This document shows, in pieces, positions 17,254 to 25,549 of a stretch of 64,000 nt of DNA. Made by a program: the position numbers and the translations under genes. The stretch is from assembly GCA_024687845.1 (NCBI GenBank), contig JAILEL010000158.1, forward strand, positions 1 to 64,000. The letters run 5' to 3'. A model generated the notes under the pieces. That model worked only from the letters and a program-made list of their open reading frames with translations. It was not told the DNA's origin and did not search any database. This DNA comes from Eubacterium sp. GTDB taxonomy: Bacteria; Bacillota_A; Clostridia; Lachnospirales; Lachnospiraceae. Numbering within the stretch: position 1 is the first letter of the stretch; each line of letters begins with the position of its first letter.

Positions 17254-18177
17254 ATGACATCATTTAAAATTGAAAACTCTTCAGATCTTAATAATATAAT
17301 TGAAAATAATGATACTGCAGATTATGCTTTAGTATCTTTTTCCGAAATTACATTTGATGATGTAAAACACCTCTTATATGGAAAAGTTAAATGTATTGCT
17401 TTTAATCTGAAAGGATGTAATGAAGAAGATTCTTTATATAAGCTGTATACATATTCAAAGGAAAGATTTCCAGATAAAGTTTTTGAATACAATGACGACT
17501 TTGAATCAGAAATAGCGGACATGGTTAAAAGAGATACAATAAATATAATTAATGATATCAGTTTCTCTGAATTTAAAAAGGATTCAAATGGGCTTGTACC
17601 TTGTATTGCTCAGGATGCCTTTACTGGAGAAGTTCTTATGATGGCTTATATGAACGAGAAATCCTATAATAAGACTCTTGAAACAGGACTTATGACTTAC
17701 TGGTCACGTTCAAGACAGAAACTCTGGACAAAAGGAGAAGAATCAGGACATTTTCAGAGAATGCTCAGTCTGACAATTGATTGTGATAAAGATACGATAT
17801 TAGCGAAGGTTGATCAGACAGGACCTGCATGTCATACAGGTAACAAAACATGTTTCTTTACTCCTTTAGCGGAGAATGAAGGTAAACGCGCTGCTAATCC
17901 GCTTACTGTGTTTGATGATGTTTATAATGTTATAGCAGACAGAAAGGTAAATCCTCGAGAAGGAAGTTATACCAATTATCTGTTTGATAAGGGAATTGAT
18001 AAGATTCTTAAAAAGGTCGGTGAAGAATGTACAGAGATAGTTATTGCCGCCAAGAATCCTGATCCAAAAGAAATCAAATACGAAATGGCTGATTTTCTAT
18101 ATCATGCCATGGTGCTCATGGTTGAAAAGGGAGTCACCTGGGAAGAAATCAGAGAAGAACTTGCAAACCGTGAATAG
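17254..18177 (+). CDS. hisIE: Bifunctional phosphoribosyl-AMP cyclohydrolase / phosphoribosyl-ATP pyrophosphatase with a novel N-terminal extension
   Basis: It performs steps 2 and 3 of histidine synthesis. Of 307 residues, about 110-205 are HisI ([38 protein letters not shown], metal-binding DCDKDT and [11 protein letters not shown]) and about 212-307 are HisE ([28 protein letters not shown]). Residues 1-108 are an extra acidic domain that I do not recognise, about 100 residues longer than the standard ~200-residue HisIE. ATG 17254 has AAGGAG 9 bases upstream, inside the end of hisB. The last codons and stop lie in AACCGTGAATAGTTAC, nearly identical (15/16) to the right end of the 227-bp repeat. 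hisA, hisF, hisH and hisC are not in the window. Confidence 0.93.
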   Translation: MTSFKIENSSDLNNIIENNDTADYALVSFSEITFDDVKHLLYGKVKCIAFNLKGCNEEDSLYKLYTYSKERFPDKVFEYNDDFESEIADMVKRDTINIINDISFSEFKKDSNGLVPCIAQDAFTGEVLMMAYMNEKSYNKTLETGLMTYWSRSRQKLWTKGEESGHFQRMLSLTIDCDKDTILAKVDQTGPACHTGNKTCFFTPLAENEGKRAANPLTVFDDVYNVIADRKVNPREGSYTNYLFDKGIDKILKKVGEECTEIVIAAKNPDPKEIKYEMADFLYHAMVLMVEKGVTWEEIREELANRE

Positions 18178-18217
18178 TTACTTAAAAAGAAAAATATATA
18201 ATTAGGAGTATCATACG

Positions 18218-20872
18218 ATGAGACAATTCACTTCAAAAGAACTCAGAAAAACTTGGATAGATTTTTATAAAGAAAGAGGCCACGTGGATGTAGGTGCTGT
18301 TTCACTTGTATCTGACGGTTCAACCGGCGTTCTCTTCAATGTAGCAGGAATGCAGCCTCTTATGCCATATCTTCTTGGCGAGAAGCATCCAATGGGAACA
18401 AGATTATGTAATGTTCAGGGATGTGTTCGTACAAATGATATTGATTCTGTTGGAGATAAGAGCCACGTTACCTTCTTCGAAATGATGGGTAGCTGGAGTC
18501 TAGGAGATTATTTTAAAGAAGATAGATGTAAATGGAGCTACGAGCTTCTTACAGGAGTTTTCGGATTTGATGCAGATCACCTTGCAGCTACTGTATTTGC
18601 AGGTGATGAAAATGCACCTAGAGATGAAGAAGGCGCTAAGTTCAGAATAGCATCCGGATTCAAGAAAGAAAATATCTATTATCTACCTGCAGAGGATAAC
18701 TGGTGGGGACTTGAGTATGGTCCTTGTGGTCCTGATAGTGAAATGTTCTATATTGCTGATGTTCCTGATTGTGGTCCTGACTGTGGTCCGGGATGTGATT
18801 GTGGTAAATACACAGAACTTGGTAACGACGTTTTCATGCAGTATGAGAAGCATCAGGATGGACATCTTACTCCTCTTAAGCAGAAAAACGTTGATACTGG
18901 ATGGGGTCTTGAAAGAATACTTGCATTCCTTAATGGTACAAAGGATGTTTATAAGACAGACCTGTTCACAGAAGCTATTGCATTCATTGAAAAATGTGCA
19001 GGTACAACTTATGATGCTGATGAGAAGCTTACAAAGTCTATGAGAATACTTGCTGATCATATGCGTACATCTGTTATGCTTATGGGAGACGCAGCTAAGC
19101 TTCTTCCTTCTAACGTTGGAGCTGGCTATGTACTTCGTCGTCTTATCAGACGTGCTGTAAGACATGGACGTACACTTGGCATGACAAAGGAAAATCTCCT
19201 TGATGTTGCAAAGATTTATATTGATAAAGTTTATGATGACAGCTATCCACTTCTTACAAAAAACCGTGAGTTCATTCTTAGCGAACTTGATAAAGAAATC
19301 GTTCGTTTTGAAAGCACACTTGAAAATGGAATGAAGGAATTCAAGAAGATTCTTGATGAGAAGAATACTGCCGGTAAGAAGGAAATAGACGGAGAATCAG
19401 CATTTTATCTATATGATACGTTTGGCTTCCCAATCGAGCTTACTGTTGAGATGGCTGCCGAAGAAGGTCTTACAGTTGATGAGGCTGGATTTGATAAGGC
19501 TATGGAAGATGCTAAGCAGAGAGCAAGAGAAAATCAGAACTTCTCGCAGAAGCTTACAGCTGATGCAAATATATTTGAAGGACTGGATGAGTCTGTTACT
19601 ACTGAGTTTACAGGTTACGATAAGCTTGTAGATGAAAGTGAGATTGTTGCGCTTGCAGATGATAAAGCAATGGTTGATTCACTTGGTACAGGAGATGAAG
19701 GAACTATCATAACTGCTAAAACTCCATTCTATGCTACAATGGGTGGTCAGTGTGCAGATACTGGTATTATCAAGACAGCTTCTGGTGAATTTAAGGTTGA
19801 GGATACAGCTAAACTTAAGGGTGGCAGATATGCTCATACAGGTATTGTAACTGCTGGTACAATTAAGAATAATGACAAAGCTACACTTTCAGTTGATGCT
19901 GAGAGACGTTCACTTATCTGCAAAAACCATAGTGCTACACACCTTCTTCAGAAAGCACTCCAGATGGTACTTGGAAATCATGTTGAGCAGGCTGGTTCAT
20001 TTGTTTCTGATGGAAGACTCAGATTCGACTTTTCACATAATCAGGCCATGACAGCAGACGAGATCAAGAAGGTTGAAGAGATTGTAAATAAGGAAATCAG
20101 AGAAGATCTTACAGTCAGAACTGATGTAATGTCTCTTGAAGATGCCAAGAAAACTGGAGCTATGGCTCTATTTGGAGAAAAATATGGTGAGTCAGTTCGT
20201 GTTGTAAACATGGGTGACTGGTCAATCGAGCTCTGTGGTGGTACACATGTTCCTCACACTGGAGTAATCGGTACATTTAAAATAGTATCTGAACAGGGTA
20301 TCGCTGCTGGAGTAAGACGTATAGAAGCACTTACTTCAATAGGAGCAGCTGAATACTTTGCTGATGTTGAAAATAAACTTATTGAAGCTGCTAAGCTGGC
20401 AAAGACAGAGCCTGCTAAGCTGGCTGATAAAATTACTTCAATGCTTGAAGAGATTAAAGCACTTCAGGCAGAAAATAACAGCCTTAAGGATAAAATAGCC
20501 AAGGCCGCTGCTGGAAGTGCGGAGACAGATGTTGTTGAGATTGGTGATATCAAGGTACTTCCTATGGCTGTACAGGGAGTCGATCCAAATGCCCTCAGAA
20601 CACTTGGTGATGATTATAAAGCAAAGCTTGGCAAGGCGGTCATAATCATGGGTTCTGATCTCGGCGGAGGCAAAGTAAGTCTTATAGTAATGGCTTCGGA
20701 TGATGCAGTTAAAGCAGGAATTCATGCAGGAAATATCATAAAAGCAATAGCACCAATCGTAGGTGGTGGCGGTGGTGGCCGTCCAAATATGGCACAAGCT
20801 GGTGGTAAAGATGCATCAAGGATTCAGGATGCTCTTAAAGCAGGTGTTGAAGAAGTAAAGAAGCAGCTGTAA
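18218..20872 (+). CDS. alaS: Alanine--tRNA ligase
   Basis: It charges tRNA-Ala. The 884-residue protein begins MRQFTSKELRKTWIDFYKER and has the class II core with motif-2-like RTNDIDSVGDKSHVTFFEMM. A Cys-rich insert (DCGPDCGPGCDCG) near residue 190 is typical of clostridial AlaS. The editing domain follows, with zinc-binding HSATHLL and CGGTH, and then the C-Ala domain with a glycine-rich GGGGGGRP segment. AGGAG lies about 9 bases upstream of the ATG. I looked for a T-box leader in the 40-base gap and before the his genes and found none. Confidence 0.97.
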   Translation: MRQFTSKELRKTWIDFYKERGHVDVGAVSLVSDGSTGVLFNVAGMQPLMPYLLGEKHPMGTRLCNVQGCVRTNDIDSVGDKSHVTFFEMMGSWSLGDYFKEDRCKWSYELLTGVFGFDADHLAATVFAGDENAPRDEEGAKFRIASGFKKENIYYLPAEDNWWGLEYGPCGPDSEMFYIADVPDCGPDCGPGCDCGKYTELGNDVFMQYEKHQDGHLTPLKQKNVDTGWGLERILAFLNGTKDVYKTDLFTEAIAFIEKCAGTTYDADEKLTKSMRILADHMRTSVMLMGDAAKLLPSNVGAGYVLRRLIRRAVRHGRTLGMTKENLLDVAKIYIDKVYDDSYPLLTKNREFILSELDKEIVRFESTLENGMKEFKKILDEKNTAGKKEIDGESAFYLYDTFGFPIELTVEMAAEEGLTVDEAGFDKAMEDAKQRARENQNFSQKLTADANIFEGLDESVTTEFTGYDKLVDESEIVALADDKAMVDSLGTGDEGTIITAKTPFYATMGGQCADTGIIKTASGEFKVEDTAKLKGGRYAHTGIVTAGTIKNNDKATLSVDAERRSLICKNHSATHLLQKALQMVLGNHVEQAGSFVSDGRLRFDFSHNQAMTADEIKKVEEIVNKEIREDLTVRTDVMSLEDAKKTGAMALFGEKYGESVRVVNMGDWSIELCGGTHVPHTGVIGTFKIVSEQGIAAGVRRIEALTSIGAAEYFADVENKLIEAAKLAKTEPAKLADKITSMLEEIKALQAENNSLKDKIAKAAAGSAETDVVEIGDIKVLPMAVQGVDPNALRTLGDDYKAKLGKAVIIMGSDLGGGKVSLIVMASDDAVKAGIHAGNIIKAIAPIVGGGGGGRPNMAQAGGKDASRIQDALKAGVEEVKKQL

Positions 20873-20908
20873 AGCTTTAACATGTGATACATTTTATAAA
20901 AAATCCAC

Positions 20909-20936
20909 TTGACATTATATGTAAATTTGCTATAAT
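20909..20936 (+). promoter_or_regulatory. Consensus promoter of rpsU
   Basis: TTGACA (20909-20914) and TATAAT (20931-20936) are separated by 16 bases: a near-perfect sigma-A promoter immediately after alaS. Confidence 0.85.
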
Positions 20937-20943
20937 ATTTTGC

Positions 20944-20969
20944 GTGTCACATTTTATATGACACTTTTT
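20944..20969 (+). promoter_or_regulatory. Terminator-like hairpin in the rpsU leader
   Basis: GTGTCA (20944-20949) pairs with TGACAC (20959-20964), followed directly by TTTTT. It starts within about 8 bases of the expected transcription start. The 6-bp stem is weak as a terminator but is correctly placed for an attenuator or 5' stabilising hairpin. The leader then runs ~43 bases to rpsU. Confidence 0.4.
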
Positions 20970-21012
20970 GGAATAAAGGATATAAATTCCCGAACGGAGG
21001 GAGGGTAGATAG

Positions 21013-21189
21013 ATGTCAAGCGTAGTTGTAAAAGAAAACGAAACTCTCGATAGCGCTCTTCGCAGATTCAAGAGAAATTGTGCAAAGGCTGGTATCCAGC
21101 AGGAGATACGTAAGAGAGAGCATTACGAGAAGCCTTCTGTAAGACGTAAGAAAAAGTCTGAGGCTGCCAGAAAGCGTAAGTATAAATAA
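21013..21189 (+). CDS. rpsU: 30S ribosomal protein S21
   Basis: A 58-residue, highly basic protein starting [20 protein letters not shown] and ending in the [15 protein letters not shown] tail typical of S21, which sits near the anti-Shine-Dalgarno region of 16S rRNA. GGAGGGAGG lies upstream of ATG 21013. It has its own strong promoter and terminator, so it is probably a single-gene transcript. Confidence 0.97.
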   Translation: MSSVVVKENETLDSALRRFKRNCAKAGIQQEIRKREHYEKPSVRRKKKSEAARKRKYK

Positions 21190-21230
21190 GTAACGTAACC
21201 TTACGAATTATATGATATGAAACATAATTT

Positions 21231-21259
21231 ACGCCGCGGTTTTATAACCGTGGCGTTTT
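21231..21259 (+). terminator. Rho-independent terminator after rpsU
   Basis: ACGCCGCGGTT (21231-21241) pairs with AACCGTGGCGT (21246-21256) with one G-T pair and a 4-base loop, followed by TTT. A strong, G/C-rich hairpin 41 bases after the rpsU stop. Confidence 0.9.
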
Positions 21260-21304
21260 GATTATCAGAGTTACATTTATTTAGTAACATAATAGGTATA
21301 TTAA

Positions 21305-22300
21305 ATGGGAAATGTAATCCAGCAGACTATAAAACTCAGTGAACGTGAAGTTCAGGCTGTATTCGGCCAGTTTGATAAAAATATCAGGAAAATTGAAAAA
21401 TCCTTTTCCATTACTTCTGTATATAGAGGTGATTCACTCATTTTAGAGGGAATGGAAAAAAATGTACACTCAGCCGAAAGAGTAATCAAGGATCTTCTTG
21501 TTATTACTAGAAATGGTAACCCGATAAATGATCAAAGTGTTGATTACTCTATTAAACTTGCCTTAGATGGTGATGAAAATAAGGCTAGTGATCTGGAATC
21601 AGATGATGAACTAATATGTCATACACTTGCAGGAAGACCGATTCGTCCAAAAACCTTTGGACAAAGGAATTATGTTCATGCAATAGATAATAACATGATC
21701 ATTTTTGGAACAGGTCCTGCAGGTACAGGAAAAACATATCTTGCCATGGCAAAGGCAATCACTGCCTTTAAGAAAGGTGAGGTTGAACGAATCATTCTGA
21801 CAAGACCAGCTATTGAAGCTGGAGAAAAGCTTGGTTTTCTTCCAGGAGATCTCCAGAGTAAGATTGATCCATATCTCAGACCTCTTTATGATGCATTATA
21901 TGAGATTATGGGAGTTGAATCATTTCAGAAAAATATGGAAAAAGGGCTCATTGAAGTAGCACCTCTTGCTTATATGAGAGGAAGAACCCTTGACAATGCA
22001 TTTATAATTCTGGATGAGGCTCAGAACACAACTGAATCTCAGATGAAAATGTTCCTGACACGTATCGGTTTCGGTTCAAAAGCAATCATAACCGGAGATC
22101 AGTCTCAAAAGGATCTTGCATTCGGTACGAAATCCGGTCTGGATAAAGCTCTAAAGATTGTAAAAGGTATAGAAGGTATAGCTGTTTGTAATCTAACCAG
22201 CAAAGACGTTGTCAGACACCCACTTGTTCAAAAAATAGTTGAAGCTTATGAGAAATATGATACAGAGAAACCAAAGCATACCTCAAACAGAAATAAGTAG
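21305..22300 (+). CDS. phoH: PhoH family ATPase
   Basis: A 331-residue cytoplasmic P-loop protein of the PhoH/RhaA type. An N-terminal KH-like part (about 1-90, IKLSEREVQAVFGQFDKNI) precedes the ATPase with Walker A GPAGTGKTY near 137, the conserved TRPAIEAGEKLGFLPGDL and Walker B ILDEAQN near 237, then TGDQSQKDL. Proteins of this family are linked to RNA metabolism and commonly lie beside ybeY, as here. The ribosome binding site is weak (TAGGTA). Confidence 0.93.
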   Translation: MGNVIQQTIKLSEREVQAVFGQFDKNIRKIEKSFSITSVYRGDSLILEGMEKNVHSAERVIKDLLVITRNGNPINDQSVDYSIKLALDGDENKASDLESDDELICHTLAGRPIRPKTFGQRNYVHAIDNNMIIFGTGPAGTGKTYLAMAKAITAFKKGEVERIILTRPAIEAGEKLGFLPGDLQSKIDPYLRPLYDALYEIMGVESFQKNMEKGLIEVAPLAYMRGRTLDNAFIILDEAQNTTESQMKMFLTRIGFGSKAIITGDQSQKDLAFGTKSGLDKALKIVKGIEGIAVCNLTSKDVVRHPLVQKIVEAYEKYDTEKPKHTSNRNK

Positions 22301-22323
22301 ATTCTATTAATTATATTTTTAAT

Positions 22324-22352
22324 TTGCTTATTATATCAATCTATTGTATAAT
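22324..22352 (+). promoter_or_regulatory. Probable promoter of ybeY and the lipoprotein gene
   Basis: TTGCTT (22324-22329) and TATAAT (22347-22352) with a 17-base spacer, in the 146-base gap between phoH and ybeY. Confidence 0.6.
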
Positions 22353-22446
22353 TCTAATGTTTGTGTTGTGAAATCACATATATATAGTAGCGTTATTATT
22401 CATAATTATTCTTGAATAATAACTTTGTAGAAAAGGATTAACTGAC

Positions 22447-22953
22447 ATGAGCATTTCTATAATAAATGAAAATGATATATTGTATCCAGATGAATATAAT
22501 GACATTATTAAAGATGTTATAAATGCATCTGTTGATTACCTTAACTGTCCGTATGAAGTCGAAGTTAATGTCATTCTTACTGATAATGAGGGCATACATG
22601 AGATCAATCATTCAGAAAGAAATATTGACGCTCCTACGGATGTTTTATCATTTCCAATGTTGGATTTTGACAATCCAAATGATTTATCATATGTTGAAAA
22701 ATATCCTCAGGATTATTTCAATCCTGAAACAGGAGAATTACTTCTTGGGGATATTGTTATATCTCTTGATAAGGTTCATTCACAGTCTCAGGAATACGGT
22801 CATAGTGACAAACGTGAGCTTGCATTTCTCGTAGCTCATAGTTGTCTTCATCTTTTCGGTTATGACCACATGGAGGAAAAAGAAAGGCTGGAAATGGAAA
22901 GACTTCAAGAGGATATATTATTAAAGAAAGGATATTCAAGAGAATATGAATAA
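22447..22953 (+). CDS. ybeY: Endoribonuclease YbeY (16S rRNA maturation)
   Basis: A zinc-dependent RNase needed for 16S 3'-end maturation and ribosome quality control. The 168-residue protein shows DNEGIHEINHSERNIDAPTDVLSFPM, GDIVISLDKV and the metal-binding HSCLHLFGYDH (about 131-141), which matches the family HGxLHLxGYDH except that Gly is replaced by Ser. AAAGGA lies about 9 bases before the ATG. Its last 8 bases overlap the following lipoprotein gene. Confidence 0.95.
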   Translation: MSISIINENDILYPDEYNDIIKDVINASVDYLNCPYEVEVNVILTDNEGIHEINHSERNIDAPTDVLSFPMLDFDNPNDLSYVEKYPQDYFNPETGELLLGDIVISLDKVHSQSQEYGHSDKRELAFLVAHSCLHLFGYDHMEEKERLEMERLQEDILLKKGYSREYE

Positions 22954-24061
22954 GAGATTTTTAGCACTTGGACTTGTATGTACTATGGGACTTACAGTAC
23001 TTGGAGGTTGCGGTAAATCTAAAGAAGAAACTACAGAAACAGAAGCAGTTAACAGTTCAGAAAGCTATACAGTTAATCTGAGCCAGTCAACTATGTTAGC
23101 AGGCGATGCAAATGATGTTATTATGATGAAGGATGGAATGATCATCAGTGACCTTACTGGTGAATGGGTTCCTATTGAGCAGAATGAGAAGAGACCTATT
23201 GCACTCATGGTTAATAATATCATTGACTCAATGCCTCAGTCAGGAATCGGTCAGGCAGACGTAATTTTTGAGTTCCTTGAGGAAGGTGGTATCACCCGTC
23301 TTATGCCTATCTGGTCCAACTGGGACGGACTTGAAAGAATGGGTTCATGTCGTAGTGCAAGATACTATTATGATAGAAAAGCTGTAGAGTTTGATGCTAT
23401 TTTCTGCCATTTTGGTCAGAACTATCTTGCAGAGGCTGATTTTGAATCATATAATTATCTTGATCATATTGATGGAAACAGCAAAGATAATGAATTTTTC
23501 TATAGAACTGAAGATCGTGAAGCTCCTCACAATGCTTATACATCTGGTAAGGGAATAGATGGAGCAATCGCAGCAAATGGATTTGAAACAAAGCATAGAG
23601 ATTACTATCAGAAAACATTTTACTTTAATATGAAGGATGAAACACCAAGTGGTGGTCAGACAGCAAACAAGATCACTACTGCATATAATGCAGACAGAAA
23701 GCCTTGGTTTGAATATGATTCATCTACAGGTCTTTATAACAGATTCCAGTATGGTGAAGCTCAGATCGATGACACAACAGGAGAGCAGCTTAAGTTCAAA
23801 AATGTAATCATTCAGTTTGTTAAGCACTCTGTAGTTCCTGGTGAGGAAGCATCAGATCTTCAGGATATCTGGTTAGTTGACGAAGGTGAAGGCTATTATG
23901 CTTCTGATGGAGTAATAGTTCCAATCACCTGGAAGAAAGAAAGTTCATGGGATTGTACTCATTATTACACAAAGGATGGCGAGAAGCTTAAGATGAATCC
24001 TGGTAAGACATGGGTTACAATATTCAGAGATGATGAAACAGACAACATTATTATTGAATAA
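22946..24061 (+). CDS. DUF3048 (YerB-like) lipoprotein
   Basis: A 371-residue exported lipoprotein: the signal peptide ends in LGGC with lipobox Cys22 (after MNKRFLALGLVCTMGLTV), followed by a Lys/Glu/Thr/Ser linker. The body matches the DUF3048/YerB pattern, with IALMVNNIIDSMPQSGIGQA, VIFEFLEEGGITRLMPIW and the MGSCRSARYYYD segment. The C-terminal part (DGEKLKMNPGKTWVTIF) is a second DUF3048 lobe. Family function is unknown; it acts on the outer face of the membrane. The 8-base overlap with ybeY suggests coupled translation. Confidence 0.9.
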   Translation: MNKRFLALGLVCTMGLTVLGGCGKSKEETTETEAVNSSESYTVNLSQSTMLAGDANDVIMMKDGMIISDLTGEWVPIEQNEKRPIALMVNNIIDSMPQSGIGQADVIFEFLEEGGITRLMPIWSNWDGLERMGSCRSARYYYDRKAVEFDAIFCHFGQNYLAEADFESYNYLDHIDGNSKDNEFFYRTEDREAPHNAYTSGKGIDGAIAANGFETKHRDYYQKTFYFNMKDETPSGGQTANKITTAYNADRKPWFEYDSSTGLYNRFQYGEAQIDDTTGEQLKFKNVIIQFVKHSVVPGEEASDLQDIWLVDEGEGYYASDGVIVPITWKKESSWDCTHYYTKDGEKLKMNPGKTWVTIFRDDETDNIIIE

Positions 24062-24122
24062 TCAATATTCTTAGATGTCATATTTTTGTTATCTGGAATA
24101 TTTCTATTCTGAGGAATACACT

Positions 24123-25532
24123 ATGTATGATAAGATATATGATGTATGTATAATAGGCGCAGGTGCATCCGGACTTGTCGCAGCAATTGAAAGCTCCCGC
24201 AGGGGGCTTTCTTGCGTAGTTGTAGATAAAAACAAAAAGCCTGGAATGAAGCTTTATTCTACTGGAAATGGAAGATGTAACCTGACAAATGATAAATGGG
24301 AAGAGGATGATTACTATGGTAACATCTTCGCTGATATGGTTTTCGGAAGTCTTTATAAGAAAACCGGAAAGCATCCAAGAGCATTTATTCTTGAATATTT
24401 TAAACATCTGGGAATAAATACTACTTCAAAAGATGGTTATATCTATCCATCAAGTATGCAGGCCTCCTCTGTTGTCTGGGCTCTGCTTGATGCCGCAAGA
24501 CTCGGGGGTGTTGAGATAATCAGCAAATTCACAGTTGAACATCTTGCACTATATAACAGTTCTAATAATCAGATTTTCGATGAATCCTATGATTCCTACA
24601 GTCATAGCTATGGTTATGATGCAAGAATTTATGCGGCAGATAATTATAATACGGAATCCATTTACCTTATTAAGGGACTTAAAAGCGTTGATGATACTAT
24701 TCAGGAAGCTACGGTATTTGCCAAAAATGTAATACTTGCAACTGGTGGTCTGTCTCAGACTAAGTTGGGCTCAGCAAGCAAAGAAGGTCTTGAGAAGCTT
24801 CTGATGGATACGAGAGTTCCTTACAGAGATTTTGTAAGCTGTTTATGTCCAGTAGAGACAGAAGAGAATCTCACTGCTCTGGATGGTGTCAGAAGTAAGA
24901 TCAGGATGACAGTAAACGGTAAGTCTGAAAACGGAGAACTACAGATAAACAAAAAAGGACTTAGCGGAATAGTTACATTTAATATGTCATATTATATGAA
25001 TCCTGGTACAGAAGTTTTCATAAACCTTTTACCTTCGGTCAATGAAGAAAGCTTCGTTGAGCATTTTGAAATAATCAGAATGTTATATCCAGATAAAACC
25101 CTGCTTGCATTTCTAAATGGTTACATAAATGATAAGCTTGCACTTTATATGATAAACAAATTCTTTGGATTTATTGCATCACCAGACGGTAAAAAACCAG
25201 AGTTTAAATTATCTGAGGTAACTGATATTGGCATACGTGGTATATTTGAAGAAATGACAAACTGGCGTCTGATTGTTAAAAACAGAGTTGGCTTTGATTC
25301 ATCTCAGGCCAGTGACGGTGGTATTATTATGGGAGTAATAGATAGCGATACTATGCATATTGATGTATCAAGTTCTCTGGGTAGTAATCTATATGCAGTA
25401 GGAGAGGTAACAGATGTTATTGGAAAATGTGGCGGATATAATCTGACCTATGCATTTGTTACAGGATATCTTGCAGGGAATGCCATTCCTTCTTATGATA
25501 ATTCACCTATGACTCAGAATACACTTTTTTAA
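24123..25532 (+). CDS. HI0933/YhiN-family FAD-dependent protein (BaiN-like)
   Basis: A 469-residue flavoprotein. The N-terminal Rossmann FAD motif is IIGAGASGLVAAIESSRRG, followed by STGNGRCNLTND, characteristic of the HI0933/YhiN family. The C-terminal part has GEVTDVIGKCGGYNLTYAFVTGYLAG, which closes over the FAD. Family members are poorly characterised; some are described as bile-acid-related oxidoreductases, but the substrate here is unknown. ATG 24123 has GAGGAA about 8 bases upstream; the in-frame ATG at 24075 has no ribosome binding site. Confidence 0.88.
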   Translation: MYDKIYDVCIIGAGASGLVAAIESSRRGLSCVVVDKNKKPGMKLYSTGNGRCNLTNDKWEEDDYYGNIFADMVFGSLYKKTGKHPRAFILEYFKHLGINTTSKDGYIYPSSMQASSVVWALLDAARLGGVEIISKFTVEHLALYNSSNNQIFDESYDSYSHSYGYDARIYAADNYNTESIYLIKGLKSVDDTIQEATVFAKNVILATGGLSQTKLGSASKEGLEKLLMDTRVPYRDFVSCLCPVETEENLTALDGVRSKIRMTVNGKSENGELQINKKGLSGIVTFNMSYYMNPGTEVFINLLPSVNEESFVEHFEIIRMLYPDKTLLAFLNGYINDKLALYMINKFFGFIASPDGKKPEFKLSEVTDIGIRGIFEEMTNWRLIVKNRVGFDSSQASDGGIIMGVIDSDTMHIDVSSSLGSNLYAVGEVTDVIGKCGGYNLTYAFVTGYLAGNAIPSYDNSPMTQNTLF

Positions 25533-25549
25533 TATAAAACAGGACAAAT

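Noticed and set aside
18178..18217. T-box riboswitch before alaS or the his genes
   Set aside because: The gap before alaS is only 40 bases and no TGGNACC-like motif or antiterminator was seen before hisZ.
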